NCBI GenBank assembly: GCA_012517325.1
Contig: JAAYVF010000125.1
Coordinates: forward strand, 1 to 50,335
Direction of reading: 5' to 3'
DNA length: 50,335 bases
Origin: Myxococcales bacterium
Lineage (GTDB): Bacteria; Lernaellota; Lernaellaia; Lernaellales; Lernaellaceae
The notes under the pieces are model-generated. The model did not search any database. It saw only the letters and a list, made by a program, of their open reading frames with translations, and was not told where the DNA came from. Made by a program: the position numbers and the translations under genes. Positions 1 through 7,511 of the stretch are shown here, one piece after another. Position 1 is the stretch's first letter, and each line of letters opens with the position of its first letter.

Positions 1-35
1 GGCCGCTTGGTTCCCCTTCCGACCGACGCCGGGAG

Positions 36-63
36 TTGACAACCTTTCGCGGTCACTTAGCAT
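36..63 (+). promoter_or_regulatory. Candidate sigma70 promoter for kamDE-ridA
   Basis: A perfect -35 hexamer TTGACA lies at 36-41 and TAGCAT (4 of 6 consensus bases) at 58-63, with a 16-base spacer. Transcription would start near 70, giving a 5' untranslated region of about 33 bases before the kamD start codon. No lysine riboswitch fits in so short a leader. The call rests on consensus matching only. Confidence 0.45.
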
Positions 64-102
64 GGACCGTAACGAGATCCACAACTGCCACGAGGTTCTT
101 TC

Positions 103-1656
103 ATGCGACTAGGTCTGGATCCGGGAAAAATCGCTTACGCGCGCGACCTGGCCCGAGCCGTTACCGAACCGGTGCTCGCCCAGATCGCCGCCCATACCAC
201 CGATACCGTCGAGCGCGCCACCCTGCGCCTGATGGGCCTGTCCGGGGCCGACGAAGACGATGTGCCCTACCCCAACGTCCTGGTCCGCCATCTCAAGGAC
301 CGCCTGGGTGAAGGCATTGCGCCGCTCGTCGCCCTGGCCGCCAAGGAGCGCGGCCTGACCCTCGGCGAACTGGCCGCCGCCGTCGCCCGCGAGGAAATCG
401 ACCTACGCGCCGTCCGGCCGGCCGACCCGGCCGCCGGCGTCGCCGAGGCGACGCGCCTGGTCCGTGAAACCTTCCGGACGATCGACGCCCAGATCGCCCG
501 GCGCCGCGAATTCACCGCGAGCCTCGGCCGCGGCCGGCAGCCGTGGCTGTACGTGATCGTCGCCACCGGCAACATTTACGAGGACGTCGTGCAGGGGCAG
601 ATGGCCGCGCGGCAGGGCGCCGAGATCATCGCCGTCATCCGCAGCACCGCGCAGAGCCTGCTCGACTACGTGCCCGAAGGCATCACCACCGAGGGTTTCG
701 GCGGCACCTACGCCACGCAAGCCAATTTCCGGGTGATGCGCGAGGCGCTGGACGAGGTCAGCCGCGAGGTCGGCCGCTACGTGCAGCTCGTCAATTACGC
801 CTCCGGCCTGTGCATGCCCGAAATCGCCGCGATGGGCGCCCTCGAGCGCCTCGACATGATGCTCAACGACTCGATGTACGGCATTCTCTTCCGCGACATC
901 AACCCGCTACGCACCTTCGTCGACCAGCACCTGTCGCGGATGATCAGCGCCTACGCCGAAATCATCATCAACACCGGCGAGGACAACTACCTGACCACCG
1001 CCGACGCGATCGAGGCCGCGCACACGGTGCTGGCCAGCGACCTGATCAACGAACGATTCGCCGCCGCGGCCGGCCTGAAGCCGGCGCAGATGGGCCTCGG
1101 CCACGCCTTCGAGATCAAGCCCGAACTCGAGGACAGCTTCCTCTACGAGCTGGGCCAGGCGCTGCTGATCCGCGAAATCTTCCCCGAACATCCGATCAAG
1201 TACATGCCGCCCACTAAGCATATGACGGGCGACATCTTTCGCGGCTACGCGATGAACACCCTGTACAACCTCGTCGGCGTCGTCACCGGCCAGGGCATCG
1301 AACTGCTGGGCATGCTGACCGAGGCCATGCACACGCCCTACCTGATGGACCGCGCCCTGGCGATCAAAAACGCCAAGATGGTCTTCGACGGCGCGCGGCA
1401 CCTCGGCGAAAATCTCGACGTCAAACCCGGCTCGCCCCTCCACCAGCGCGGCATGGAAGTGCTCGATAAGGCCGTGGCGATGCTGGAGCAAATCCGGCGC
1501 GATGGCCTGTTCGCGGCCATCGCCGCCGGGTTGTTCGCCGACATCAAGCGCGCCCCCGAGGGCGGCAAGGGCAAGGAAGGCGTCGTCAAGAAACAACCGC
1601 AATACACCAATCCCCTGTTCGACGTGCTCGCGGAGAAAATTCATGCGCGCGGTTAA
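103..1656 (+). CDS. kamD: D-lysine / beta-lysine 5,6-aminomutase alpha subunit
   Basis: This is the large subunit of the adenosylcobalamin- and PLP-dependent aminomutase that moves the terminal amino group of D-lysine or L-beta-lysine to carbon 5 during lysine fermentation. The 517 residues match the usual length of about 516 for KamD and read as one uninterrupted family member, including the YVQLVNYASG and MPEIAAMGALERLDMMLNDSMYG segments typical of the TIM-barrel subunit. The start ATG at 103 has GAGG eight bases upstream. The stop lies 14 bases inside kamE, so the two subunits are probably translationally coupled. The later pathway genes (kdd, kce, kal) are not in the window and may lie upstream of its left edge. 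The assignment rests on recognition of the sequence and on the adjacent kamE. Confidence 0.93.
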   Translation: MRLGLDPGKIAYARDLARAVTEPVLAQIAAHTTDTVERATLRLMGLSGADEDDVPYPNVLVRHLKDRLGEGIAPLVALAAKERGLTLGELAAAVAREEIDLRAVRPADPAAGVAEATRLVRETFRTIDAQIARRREFTASLGRGRQPWLYVIVATGNIYEDVVQGQMAARQGAEIIAVIRSTAQSLLDYVPEGITTEGFGGTYATQANFRVMREALDEVSREVGRYVQLVNYASGLCMPEIAAMGALERLDMMLNDSMYGILFRDINPLRTFVDQHLSRMISAYAEIIINTGEDNYLTTADAIEAAHTVLASDLINERFAAAAGLKPAQMGLGHAFEIKPELEDSFLYELGQALLIREIFPEHPIKYMPPTKHMTGDIFRGYAMNTLYNLVGVVTGQGIELLGMLTEAMHTPYLMDRALAIKNAKMVFDGARHLGENLDVKPGSPLHQRGMEVLDKAVAMLEQIRRDGLFAAIAAGLFADIKRAPEGGKGKEGVVKKQPQYTNPLFDVLAEKIHARG

Positions 1657-2404
1657 AACCAAGGAAGTCGATCTCACCCAGGTCCGCCCGTACGGCGACA
1701 TCATGGACGACGGCGCGGTGCAGATGAGCTTCACCCTGCCCGTCGCCCTTTCCCCCGAAGCCGTCGAGGCGGCGCGGCTGCTGGGCCGCCAGCTCGGCCT
1801 GCGCGACCCGTCGGTCGTCCACGGCGAGGACCTGGGCGGCTACTCGTTCTTCATCGTTTACGGCCACACCGATCAGTCGATCGACCTGACGCAAATCCAC
1901 GTCGAAAAAGTCGACATCAAGCCCCTCTCGCGCGAGGAAGTGAACGCCGCCATCGGCGAGCAGCTCGGCCGCAAGATCGTCGTCGTCGGCGCCTGCATCG
2001 GTTCCGACGCCCATACGGTGGGCATCGACGCGATCATGAACATGAAGGGTTACGACGGCCATTACGGGCTGGAGCGCTACCCGAACATCGACGCCTACAA
2101 CCTCGGGGCCCAGGTGCCGCCGGAAGCGTTGCTGCAGGCCGCCATCGAAAAACACGCCGACGCGGTTCTGGTCAGCCAGGTGGTCACCGAAAAGGGCTTC
2201 CATCGTCAAAACCTGACCCGCCTGGTGGAACTGGTCGAGGCGGCCGATTACCGCGACCGCCTCGTGCTGATCTGCGGCGGCCCGCGCATCGATCACAAAC
2301 TGGCCCTGGAACTGGGATACGATGCCGGATTCGGCCGCGGCACCTATGCGGAACACGTCGCCGGATTTATCTTGGAAAAGATGAAACAACGGGGAATCCG
2401 ATGA
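1643..2404 (+). CDS. kamE: D-lysine / beta-lysine 5,6-aminomutase beta subunit
   Basis: This is the small, cobalamin-binding subunit of lysine 5,6-aminomutase. The Rossmann-type B12 domain shows the base-off motif GSDAHTVG with the cobalt-ligand His at residue 124. Lys135 in NMKGY sits 11 residues later, the same spacing as the cobalt-ligand His133 and PLP-binding Lys144 of the clostridial enzyme. The start ATG at 1643 gives 253 residues, close to the family's about 260; a longer in-frame opening upstream lies inside kamD and is not family sequence. It overlaps kamD by 14 bases and ridA by 4 (ATGA). The complex forms an alpha2beta2 cytoplasmic enzyme. Confidence 0.93.
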   Translation: MRAVKTKEVDLTQVRPYGDIMDDGAVQMSFTLPVALSPEAVEAARLLGRQLGLRDPSVVHGEDLGGYSFFIVYGHTDQSIDLTQIHVEKVDIKPLSREEVNAAIGEQLGRKIVVVGACIGSDAHTVGIDAIMNMKGYDGHYGLERYPNIDAYNLGAQVPPEALLQAAIEKHADAVLVSQVVTEKGFHRQNLTRLVELVEAADYRDRLVLICGGPRIDHKLALELGYDAGFGRGTYAEHVAGFILEKMKQRGIR

Positions 2405-2793
2405 AACCATCTTTTTTCAATCCGGAAGCACTGCCCGAGCCGAACGGCTACAATCACGGCGTTTTGCTGTCCGGCGGCCGGATTCTGTTTGTGGCCGGTC
2501 AGGGCGGATTGGGCGACCGCGGCGGTGACGGCAGTTTCGCGGCGCAGTTCGCCCGGGCGCTGGCGGCGGTGCGCGAAGTGGTTAAAGCCGCCGGCGGCCA
2601 GGTGGAACACATCGGCCGGCTGACCATCTACGTTAAAAACATGGCGGAATACCTGGCGAATCGTCCGGAATTGGGCTCGATTTACCGCGCCGAATTCGGC
2701 GATCACTACCCGGCCATGAGCGTGGTGGAGGTCGCCGGATTCATCGACGATGCCATGGATTTGGAGATCGAGGCGACCGCCGTTTTGCCCTGA
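2401..2793 (+). CDS. RidA/YjgF/YER057c family protein
   Basis: A 130-residue member of the RidA family of small trimeric proteins, which hydrolyse reactive enamine/imine intermediates released by PLP enzymes or act on related substrates. The core is recognisable: a GRILFVAGQGG strand, the YVKNMAEY segment, and YPAMSVVEVAGF followed by the MDLEIEATAV strand. The Arg that classical RidA proteins use to bind substrate carboxylates (RT/RP before the final strands) is replaced by the MSVVEV context, so a classical imine deaminase activity is not assured. Its ATG overlaps the kamE stop (ATGA), which places it in the lysine aminomutase operon and suggests a housekeeping or catalytic role in lysine degradation. 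That role is inference from context. Confidence 0.8.
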   Translation: MKPSFFNPEALPEPNGYNHGVLLSGGRILFVAGQGGLGDRGGDGSFAAQFARALAAVREVVKAAGGQVEHIGRLTIYVKNMAEYLANRPELGSIYRAEFGDHYPAMSVVEVAGFIDDAMDLEIEATAVLP

Positions 2794-2942
2794 GACCTTC
2801 TTGATTTTCGATTTCAATGATATTTATAATAATATCAAATGGTTATGGTTCATTTCGATGTTAAAATTTTGTTCTTGAATTACTCAAAAGTCGATGTTAA
2901 TGATGAATTGAGTCGGCTTGGTGGGCAAACAACGAGAAAAGT

Positions 2943-4259
2943 ATGAAACGGAAAAAATACCCTTTTCTGGCCGTTTTCCTCGTGATTTTTCTTTTCTCCG
3001 TTTTCGCGCAGGCAATTGTTTCCTGCGGCGAATCGCCCGATTTCACTCCAGAATCCGATCAAACGGCCGATGACGACGACAGCGCCGACATCGCGGATGA
3101 CGATTCGTCGGCTGACGACGACGACGGCGCGGCGATGCCTTCCCTGCCGCTGGGGCATGATCGCGACTGGGATTGCTATTTGTGTCACGCGGAGGATTTT
3201 CTCGGCGCCAAGGGCGAACCGCACAGCAGCACGTTCGCTGCGCCTTCACAGTGCAACGCCTGCCATCCCGACGGCGATTGGACCTATACCAACCCCGATG
3301 CTCCAGCCGGGCACGGCTCGACTGAAAATTGCCTGAATTGTCACCAAGGGCTGCACGAAAAAACCTGGGCCGACCCCAACCAATGCCTGGTCTGCCATTT
3401 GCCCGGAACCGCCGCCGAGACGCCGCGATTCCCGAAAAATCACCGGACCTCATGGGATTGCTACCTGTGCCACGCCGAGGATTTTTTCACCGCGCAAGGC
3501 GAGCCGCACGACCATCAATATGATTCGCCGAACGAATGCCTGACCTGCCACGAGGCGAGCGACAGCAATTACCATGATCCGAACGCTCCCGACGGCCACG
3601 GATCGGAAGAGAATTGCCTGAATTGCCATCAAGGGCTGCACGACAAAACCTGGGCCGACCCCTATCAGTGCCTGGCCTGCCATTTGCCGGGTGAAGCGAC
3701 CACGACGCCGACCTACCCGACCGGTCATGACACCGCCTGGGATTGTTATCTTTGCCACAGCGAGGATTTTTACAGCGCCCAGGGCGAACCGCACGGCCAT
3801 CAATACGGGTCGCCGGGCGAATGCCTGACCTGTCACGAAGCCGGAAGCTGGAGCTTTACCGATCCCAACGCGCCGGAAGGCCACGGCTCCACCGGCAATT
3901 GCCTGACGTGCCACGCCGCGCAGCATTCCAAAAGCTGGACCAGTCAACAGCAGTGTTTCACCTGCCATCAAGCCGGCACCGCCGCGCCGCAGTACCCGAA
4001 CAACCACACCAGCACCTGGAACTGCTATATCTGCCATGCGTCCAATTTCAACGGCGCGCCGAAAGAGCCGCATCAGCATCAGTACACGGCGCCGGATCAA
4101 TGCACGCAATGCCACAGCATGTCGAATCACGGCAGCCCGAATCATGGCGGCACTCCGGAGGATCATGATCCGTCCTCGAATTGCCTGAACTGCCACTCGG
4201 GAATGCATGGGAAAAGTTGGCAGGATAAGAACCAGTGCCTGGTGTGCCATCAGTTTTAA
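2943..4259 (+). CDS. 16-haem c-type cytochrome, predicted lipoprotein
   Basis: A 438-residue exported protein with 16 CX2CH haem-binding motifs in four modules of four, starting at Cys78, Cys173, Cys268 and Cys361 with a repeat length of 93-95 residues. Each module reads roughly DWDCYLCH, then GEPH, then CLTCH, then GHGS..NCLNCH..LH..W, then QCLVCH; the invariant extra His residues are likely distal ligands. The N-terminus is a hydrophobic signal sequence ending in the lipobox IVSC (Cys28), followed by an Asp-rich linker (residues 43-61). The protein is thus likely membrane-anchored in the periplasm or at the cell surface and carries electrons. It is the first gene of a cytochrome/barrel cluster. 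The modular structure points to internal duplication. The exact redox partner is unknown. Confidence 0.88.
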   Translation: MKRKKYPFLAVFLVIFLFSVFAQAIVSCGESPDFTPESDQTADDDDSADIADDDSSADDDDGAAMPSLPLGHDRDWDCYLCHAEDFLGAKGEPHSSTFAAPSQCNACHPDGDWTYTNPDAPAGHGSTENCLNCHQGLHEKTWADPNQCLVCHLPGTAAETPRFPKNHRTSWDCYLCHAEDFFTAQGEPHDHQYDSPNECLTCHEASDSNYHDPNAPDGHGSEENCLNCHQGLHDKTWADPYQCLACHLPGEATTTPTYPTGHDTAWDCYLCHSEDFYSAQGEPHGHQYGSPGECLTCHEAGSWSFTDPNAPEGHGSTGNCLTCHAAQHSKSWTSQQQCFTCHQAGTAAPQYPNNHTSTWNCYICHASNFNGAPKEPHQHQYTAPDQCTQCHSMSNHGSPNHGGTPEDHDPSSNCLNCHSGMHGKSWQDKNQCLVCHQF

Positions 4260-4349
4260 ATTCCCTTTTTAAAAAGAATTGCGGTATTGAATAATGAGGC
4301 TGTGCTGGTGATGAATCTTTTCTACCGCCCAACTGCGAGAGGTTAGTGG

Positions 4350-5681
4350 ATGAATGCAACGTTGTGCCGAGGTGTCGTCGCGCCCCGCTTACGTCGCCGG
4401 CCCGATCGCTCCGGCGGGCGTTGGTTGCCGGCAGCCGGATGGGTTCTGCTGATCTGGCTTGTCGCGCGGCCCGCCTTGGCCGCCGACCTGCAATACTACG
4501 GCAATTCAACCACGATTCCGTATTACTTCACCGAATCGATCGCCGACAAAAACAAATCCTATCTGGCGCTCTATGAATTTCTCGATTTCGGCGCGAGCAA
4601 CATCGGCGTGGAGCGGCTGGAAATGTATTTTTCCGGCTGGGGCCGCGGCGATGCCATCGACAAATTGGACCCCGAGGACAAAGCGGTCGGCGACGCGCAG
4701 CTCAATTCGGCCTTCGTGCGCTGGCATGACCAGGACAACGTTTTCGACGCTTCGCTCGGCCGACGACTGGTGGTCATCGGTCCGGTGGCGGAGCAGGTGG
4801 ACGGCGCGGTGCTGCAACTCGAACCGATCGACGACATCGGCATCCAGGGGTTCGGGGGAGTGCCGGTATTTTCCGAGGTGGGCGAGCGCGACGGCGACTG
4901 GGGCTACGGCGGACGTTTCTACGCCGGTTGGCGGCCCTATATCGAAGCCGGTTTTTCGGCGGCCGCCTTCACCGAAAAAGGCGATCCGGACCGGCGGATT
5001 TTCGGCGGCGATTTGACGCTGTTTCCCATCGCCAACCTCGACGTCATGGGGCACGCCTATTACGACCTGCTGTACTCCTCCTGGTACGACACCGACGGCA
5101 TGCTGGTCATCCGGCCGGTCGAGGATCTGAAGCTGCTCGGCGAATATCAGCGGCTGATGCCCTCGGCCTATCTGGGAATGGGCTCGTTTTTCTCGGTGTT
5201 CAGCTTCGACACGATCGACAAAATCCAATCCGAGGCGCGGTACGTTGCGGCGCGGCGCATCGCCTTGGGGGCGCAATACGACCACTACGTCTACGACGAC
5301 GCCGATCCGGCGGACCGCTACGGCGGCTCGCTCGGCGTGCTCTGGGGCGACGAGCGCACCAACACCGTCAACGTCGGCCTGTATCGCCTGGACCGCCAGG
5401 ACAACGGCTATCGCGAACTGCGCGGCTATTTCTACCAGCGGTTCGCCGCGTCTTTTTACGTGGTGCTGGACGCCATCCATTACCAACTCGACGAACAGCT
5501 CTACGGAGTCGGCCAGGGGTTCAACGGCACCGGCTCCCTGGGTTTTAAATTCAACGACGCGTTGGATTTGCTGGTGACGGGAATGTACTTGACCAGCCCC
5601 TACTACGACAGCGACCTGCGGGGGCTGCTCAAGCTGACGTACAATTTCGGTCGTCGCGACATTTTATATCCGGATTTTTAA
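4350..5681 (+). CDS. Predicted outer-membrane beta-barrel (porin-like) protein of cytochrome cluster
   Basis: A 443-residue protein with a long basic N-terminus and a signal sequence ending in ARPALA before ADLQYYG. The mature part is rich in alternating aromatic and polar strands, such as RFYAGWRPYIEAGFSAAAF, GHAYYDLLYSSWYDTD and the closing KLTYNFGRRD. That pattern, with no long hydrophobic helix, fits an outer-membrane beta-barrel. The start ATG at 4350 has GAGAGG seven bases upstream. It sits between two multihaem cytochrome genes, and the next gene starts directly after its stop. By analogy with porin-cytochrome conduits it could form the sheath through which electrons cross the outer membrane. 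No detailed family could be named. Confidence 0.7.
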   Translation: MNATLCRGVVAPRLRRRPDRSGGRWLPAAGWVLLIWLVARPALAADLQYYGNSTTIPYYFTESIADKNKSYLALYEFLDFGASNIGVERLEMYFSGWGRGDAIDKLDPEDKAVGDAQLNSAFVRWHDQDNVFDASLGRRLVVIGPVAEQVDGAVLQLEPIDDIGIQGFGGVPVFSEVGERDGDWGYGGRFYAGWRPYIEAGFSAAAFTEKGDPDRRIFGGDLTLFPIANLDVMGHAYYDLLYSSWYDTDGMLVIRPVEDLKLLGEYQRLMPSAYLGMGSFFSVFSFDTIDKIQSEARYVAARRIALGAQYDHYVYDDADPADRYGGSLGVLWGDERTNTVNVGLYRLDRQDNGYRELRGYFYQRFAASFYVVLDAIHYQLDEQLYGVGQGFNGTGSLGFKFNDALDLLVTGMYLTSPYYDSDLRGLLKLTYNFGRRDILYPDF

Positions 5682-6716
5682 ATGCATACGAAAACCATAC
5701 CGATCCTATTAGGCGCGGTGTTGCTCGTTTCGGCGGCCGCTTTTTCCCTGGCGGTGTCCGATTCGGCCGACAGCATTCTGTTCAACCACAAGCTGCATGC
5801 CGCGCAGAATATCGACTGCGCGCATTGCCACGCCAATTCGCTGGCCGACCGCAGTTTTTATCGCACGCTGCCCGAGAAAAAGGTCTGCGCCGAATGCCAC
5901 GACGTCCGGGCGAAGAGCGATTGCGGCAAATGCCACACCAATCCGCGCTCGCCGCGCACCTACCCCACTCAGGCCCGCGCCACCAACTACATGCATTCGC
6001 AGCACAAGGACGCCTTGAATAATTGCGCGACCTGCCACGGCACGGATATCGATCCGAAGCCGCACATCTCGGGGTCGCACGCGATTTGCGGCGCTTGTCA
6101 CGGCAAGGAAATCAAGCGGATGCTGTGCGCCATGTGCCATCGCGACCTGGCGTCCGCCGGCCTCAACAAGCTCGATCACTACCGCCACGACGACAACTTC
6201 ATCACCGAGCATCGGGAATTCGCCAACAGTTCCGTCCGCATCTGCGCCCAATGCCACCGCGAGGCCTACTGCCTCGAGTGCCACAGCAAAAAAGCGGGGA
6301 TCAAGCCGAGCGTCAAATACCCCGAAAACGTCACCAAACATTTCATCCATCGCGGCGATTACCTGACCCTGCACCGCATCGAAGCGAAAACCGATCCGTC
6401 CTCCTGCCTGAAGTGCCACTCCCGCGCGGAGTGCGCCGCCTGCCATAAAAAGGATCGCGTCTCCGCCGAGGCGGAAACTCCCTTTTACGGCCACCCCGCC
6501 GGCTGGATGACCAAGGGCGCCGCCAACTTCCACGGCGACGAGGCGCGGCGCAACATCCTGTCCTGCTCGACCTGCCATCACGGTAAGGGCCCAGGCTATT
6601 GCCTTGACTGCCATAGCGTCAGCGCCGGGATCAATCCGCATCCCAAAGGCTGGGAAAGAAAGGTCAAGGGAATGAACACCAACGACCGGATGTGCGCCAA
6701 GTGCCATGCGAAGTAA
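5682..6716 (+). CDS. 13-haem c-type cytochrome
   Basis: A 344-residue exported protein with an N-terminal hydrophobic signal (residues about 7-25, LLGAVLLVSAAAFSLAV) and 13 CX2CH motifs: CAHCH, CAECH, CGKCH, CATCH, CGACH, CAMCH, CAQCH, CLECH, CLKCH, CAACH, CSTCH, CLDCH and CAKCH. Its opening FNHKLHAAQNIDCAHCH resembles the cytochrome c7/NrfH-like start, and many lone His residues (HKLH, YMHSQH, HGDE) could be distal ligands. The ATG abuts the stop of the barrel gene, so both are translated from one message. It is likely the periplasmic electron donor or acceptor inside the predicted conduit. Function is inferred from composition and context. Confidence 0.87.
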   Translation: MHTKTIPILLGAVLLVSAAAFSLAVSDSADSILFNHKLHAAQNIDCAHCHANSLADRSFYRTLPEKKVCAECHDVRAKSDCGKCHTNPRSPRTYPTQARATNYMHSQHKDALNNCATCHGTDIDPKPHISGSHAICGACHGKEIKRMLCAMCHRDLASAGLNKLDHYRHDDNFITEHREFANSSVRICAQCHREAYCLECHSKKAGIKPSVKYPENVTKHFIHRGDYLTLHRIEAKTDPSSCLKCHSRAECAACHKKDRVSAEAETPFYGHPAGWMTKGAANFHGDEARRNILSCSTCHHGKGPGYCLDCHSVSAGINPHPKGWERKVKGMNTNDRMCAKCHAK

Positions 6717-6729
6717 AGGATTTTGGCCG

Positions 6730-7497
6730 ATGAAACGGACAGTCAAGAAATGGACCTGGGCGGGATTGTTCGCCGTCGGCGCGCTGCTTGGTACGGCGTT
6801 CGCGCTGTTCGGTCTGGCGGCGCCGGCTTGCAACGATCCGAATCCGGACGCGTTGACGGGCGCGACGCAGCCCACGGGCAACGGTTCGATATATCCGCAT
6901 TCCGACAACTTTGCCAAGGCCGAGCAACACGGGAAGTATGTCATCGAGTACGGCCCCGCCGAATGCCAGGGCTGTCACGGGGTCGATTACCGGGGCGGTT
7001 CGTCAGGGGTTTCCTGCTATCGTTGCCATGCGCTGTACCCGCACGCCGACGGCTACGACGCGGCGTCCAAGCACGGCCGTTACGTCCTCGAACACGGCAC
7101 GGGCGGCTGCGCGGTGCGCTGTCACGGCGCCGATCTCAAAGGCGGCGACAGCGGCATTTCCTGTTTCCAATGTCACGCTTCCTATCCGCACGCCGCCGGC
7201 TGGGCTGACATCGCCAAACACGGCGTTTACACCGACGGCCAAGGCGGACCGCAAACCTGCGCCAATGCCTGTCACGGCGCCAACTATCAGGGCGGCGACA
7301 GCGGGGTTTCCTGTTTCTCCTGCCACGCGCCCTACCCGCACCGCTGGACGAGCGACGAGGGCCACGGCGGCTATGCGGCCGCCCACGGCTTGTCGACCTG
7401 CCAGACGCAATGCCACGGCACGGATTTGTCGGGCGGTGTCAGCGGCGTCTCGTGCTTCCAGTGCCACGAAGACTTCGGCGGCGACGACGACAAGTAA
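6730..7497 (+). CDS. Multihaem cytochrome alternating CX3CH and CX2CH motifs
   Basis: A 255-residue exported protein made of four repeats of about 50 residues (KHGxYVxxHG, CxxxCHG, GGxSGxSCFQCH, YPH). The second motif of each repeat is a standard CX2CH (Cys96, 145, 195, 242). The first motif is CX2CH in repeat 1 (Cys79) but CX3CH in repeats 2-4: CAVRCH at 127, CANACH at 177 and CQTQCH at 224. The reading frame is intact, so the extra residue is real. ATG 6730 is chosen because AAAGGA lies ten bases upstream; an earlier ATG at 6706 sits inside the previous gene. The signal anchor ends at Cys34 (APAC), a possible but imperfect lipobox. It is the last gene of the cytochrome cluster. Whether haem attaches to the CX3CH sites is unknown. 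Confidence 0.8.
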   Translation: MKRTVKKWTWAGLFAVGALLGTAFALFGLAAPACNDPNPDALTGATQPTGNGSIYPHSDNFAKAEQHGKYVIEYGPAECQGCHGVDYRGGSSGVSCYRCHALYPHADGYDAASKHGRYVLEHGTGGCAVRCHGADLKGGDSGISCFQCHASYPHAAGWADIAKHGVYTDGQGGPQTCANACHGANYQGGDSGVSCFSCHAPYPHRWTSDEGHGGYAAAHGLSTCQTQCHGTDLSGGVSGVSCFQCHEDFGGDDDK

Positions 7498-7511
7498 CAA
7501 CCGATAACAAA

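Noticed and set aside
1502-1642. Upstream in-frame extension of kamE
   Set aside because: It lies entirely within kamD and encodes a basic, Pro/Ser-rich stretch with no similarity to the family; ATG 1643 matches the KamE start and spacing of catalytic residues.
5709-6944. A 411-residue minus-strand frame opposite the cytochrome genes
   Set aside because: It is an Ala/Val/Gly-rich shadow of the 13-haem gene, caused by high GC at third positions; the CX2CH motifs prove the plus strand.
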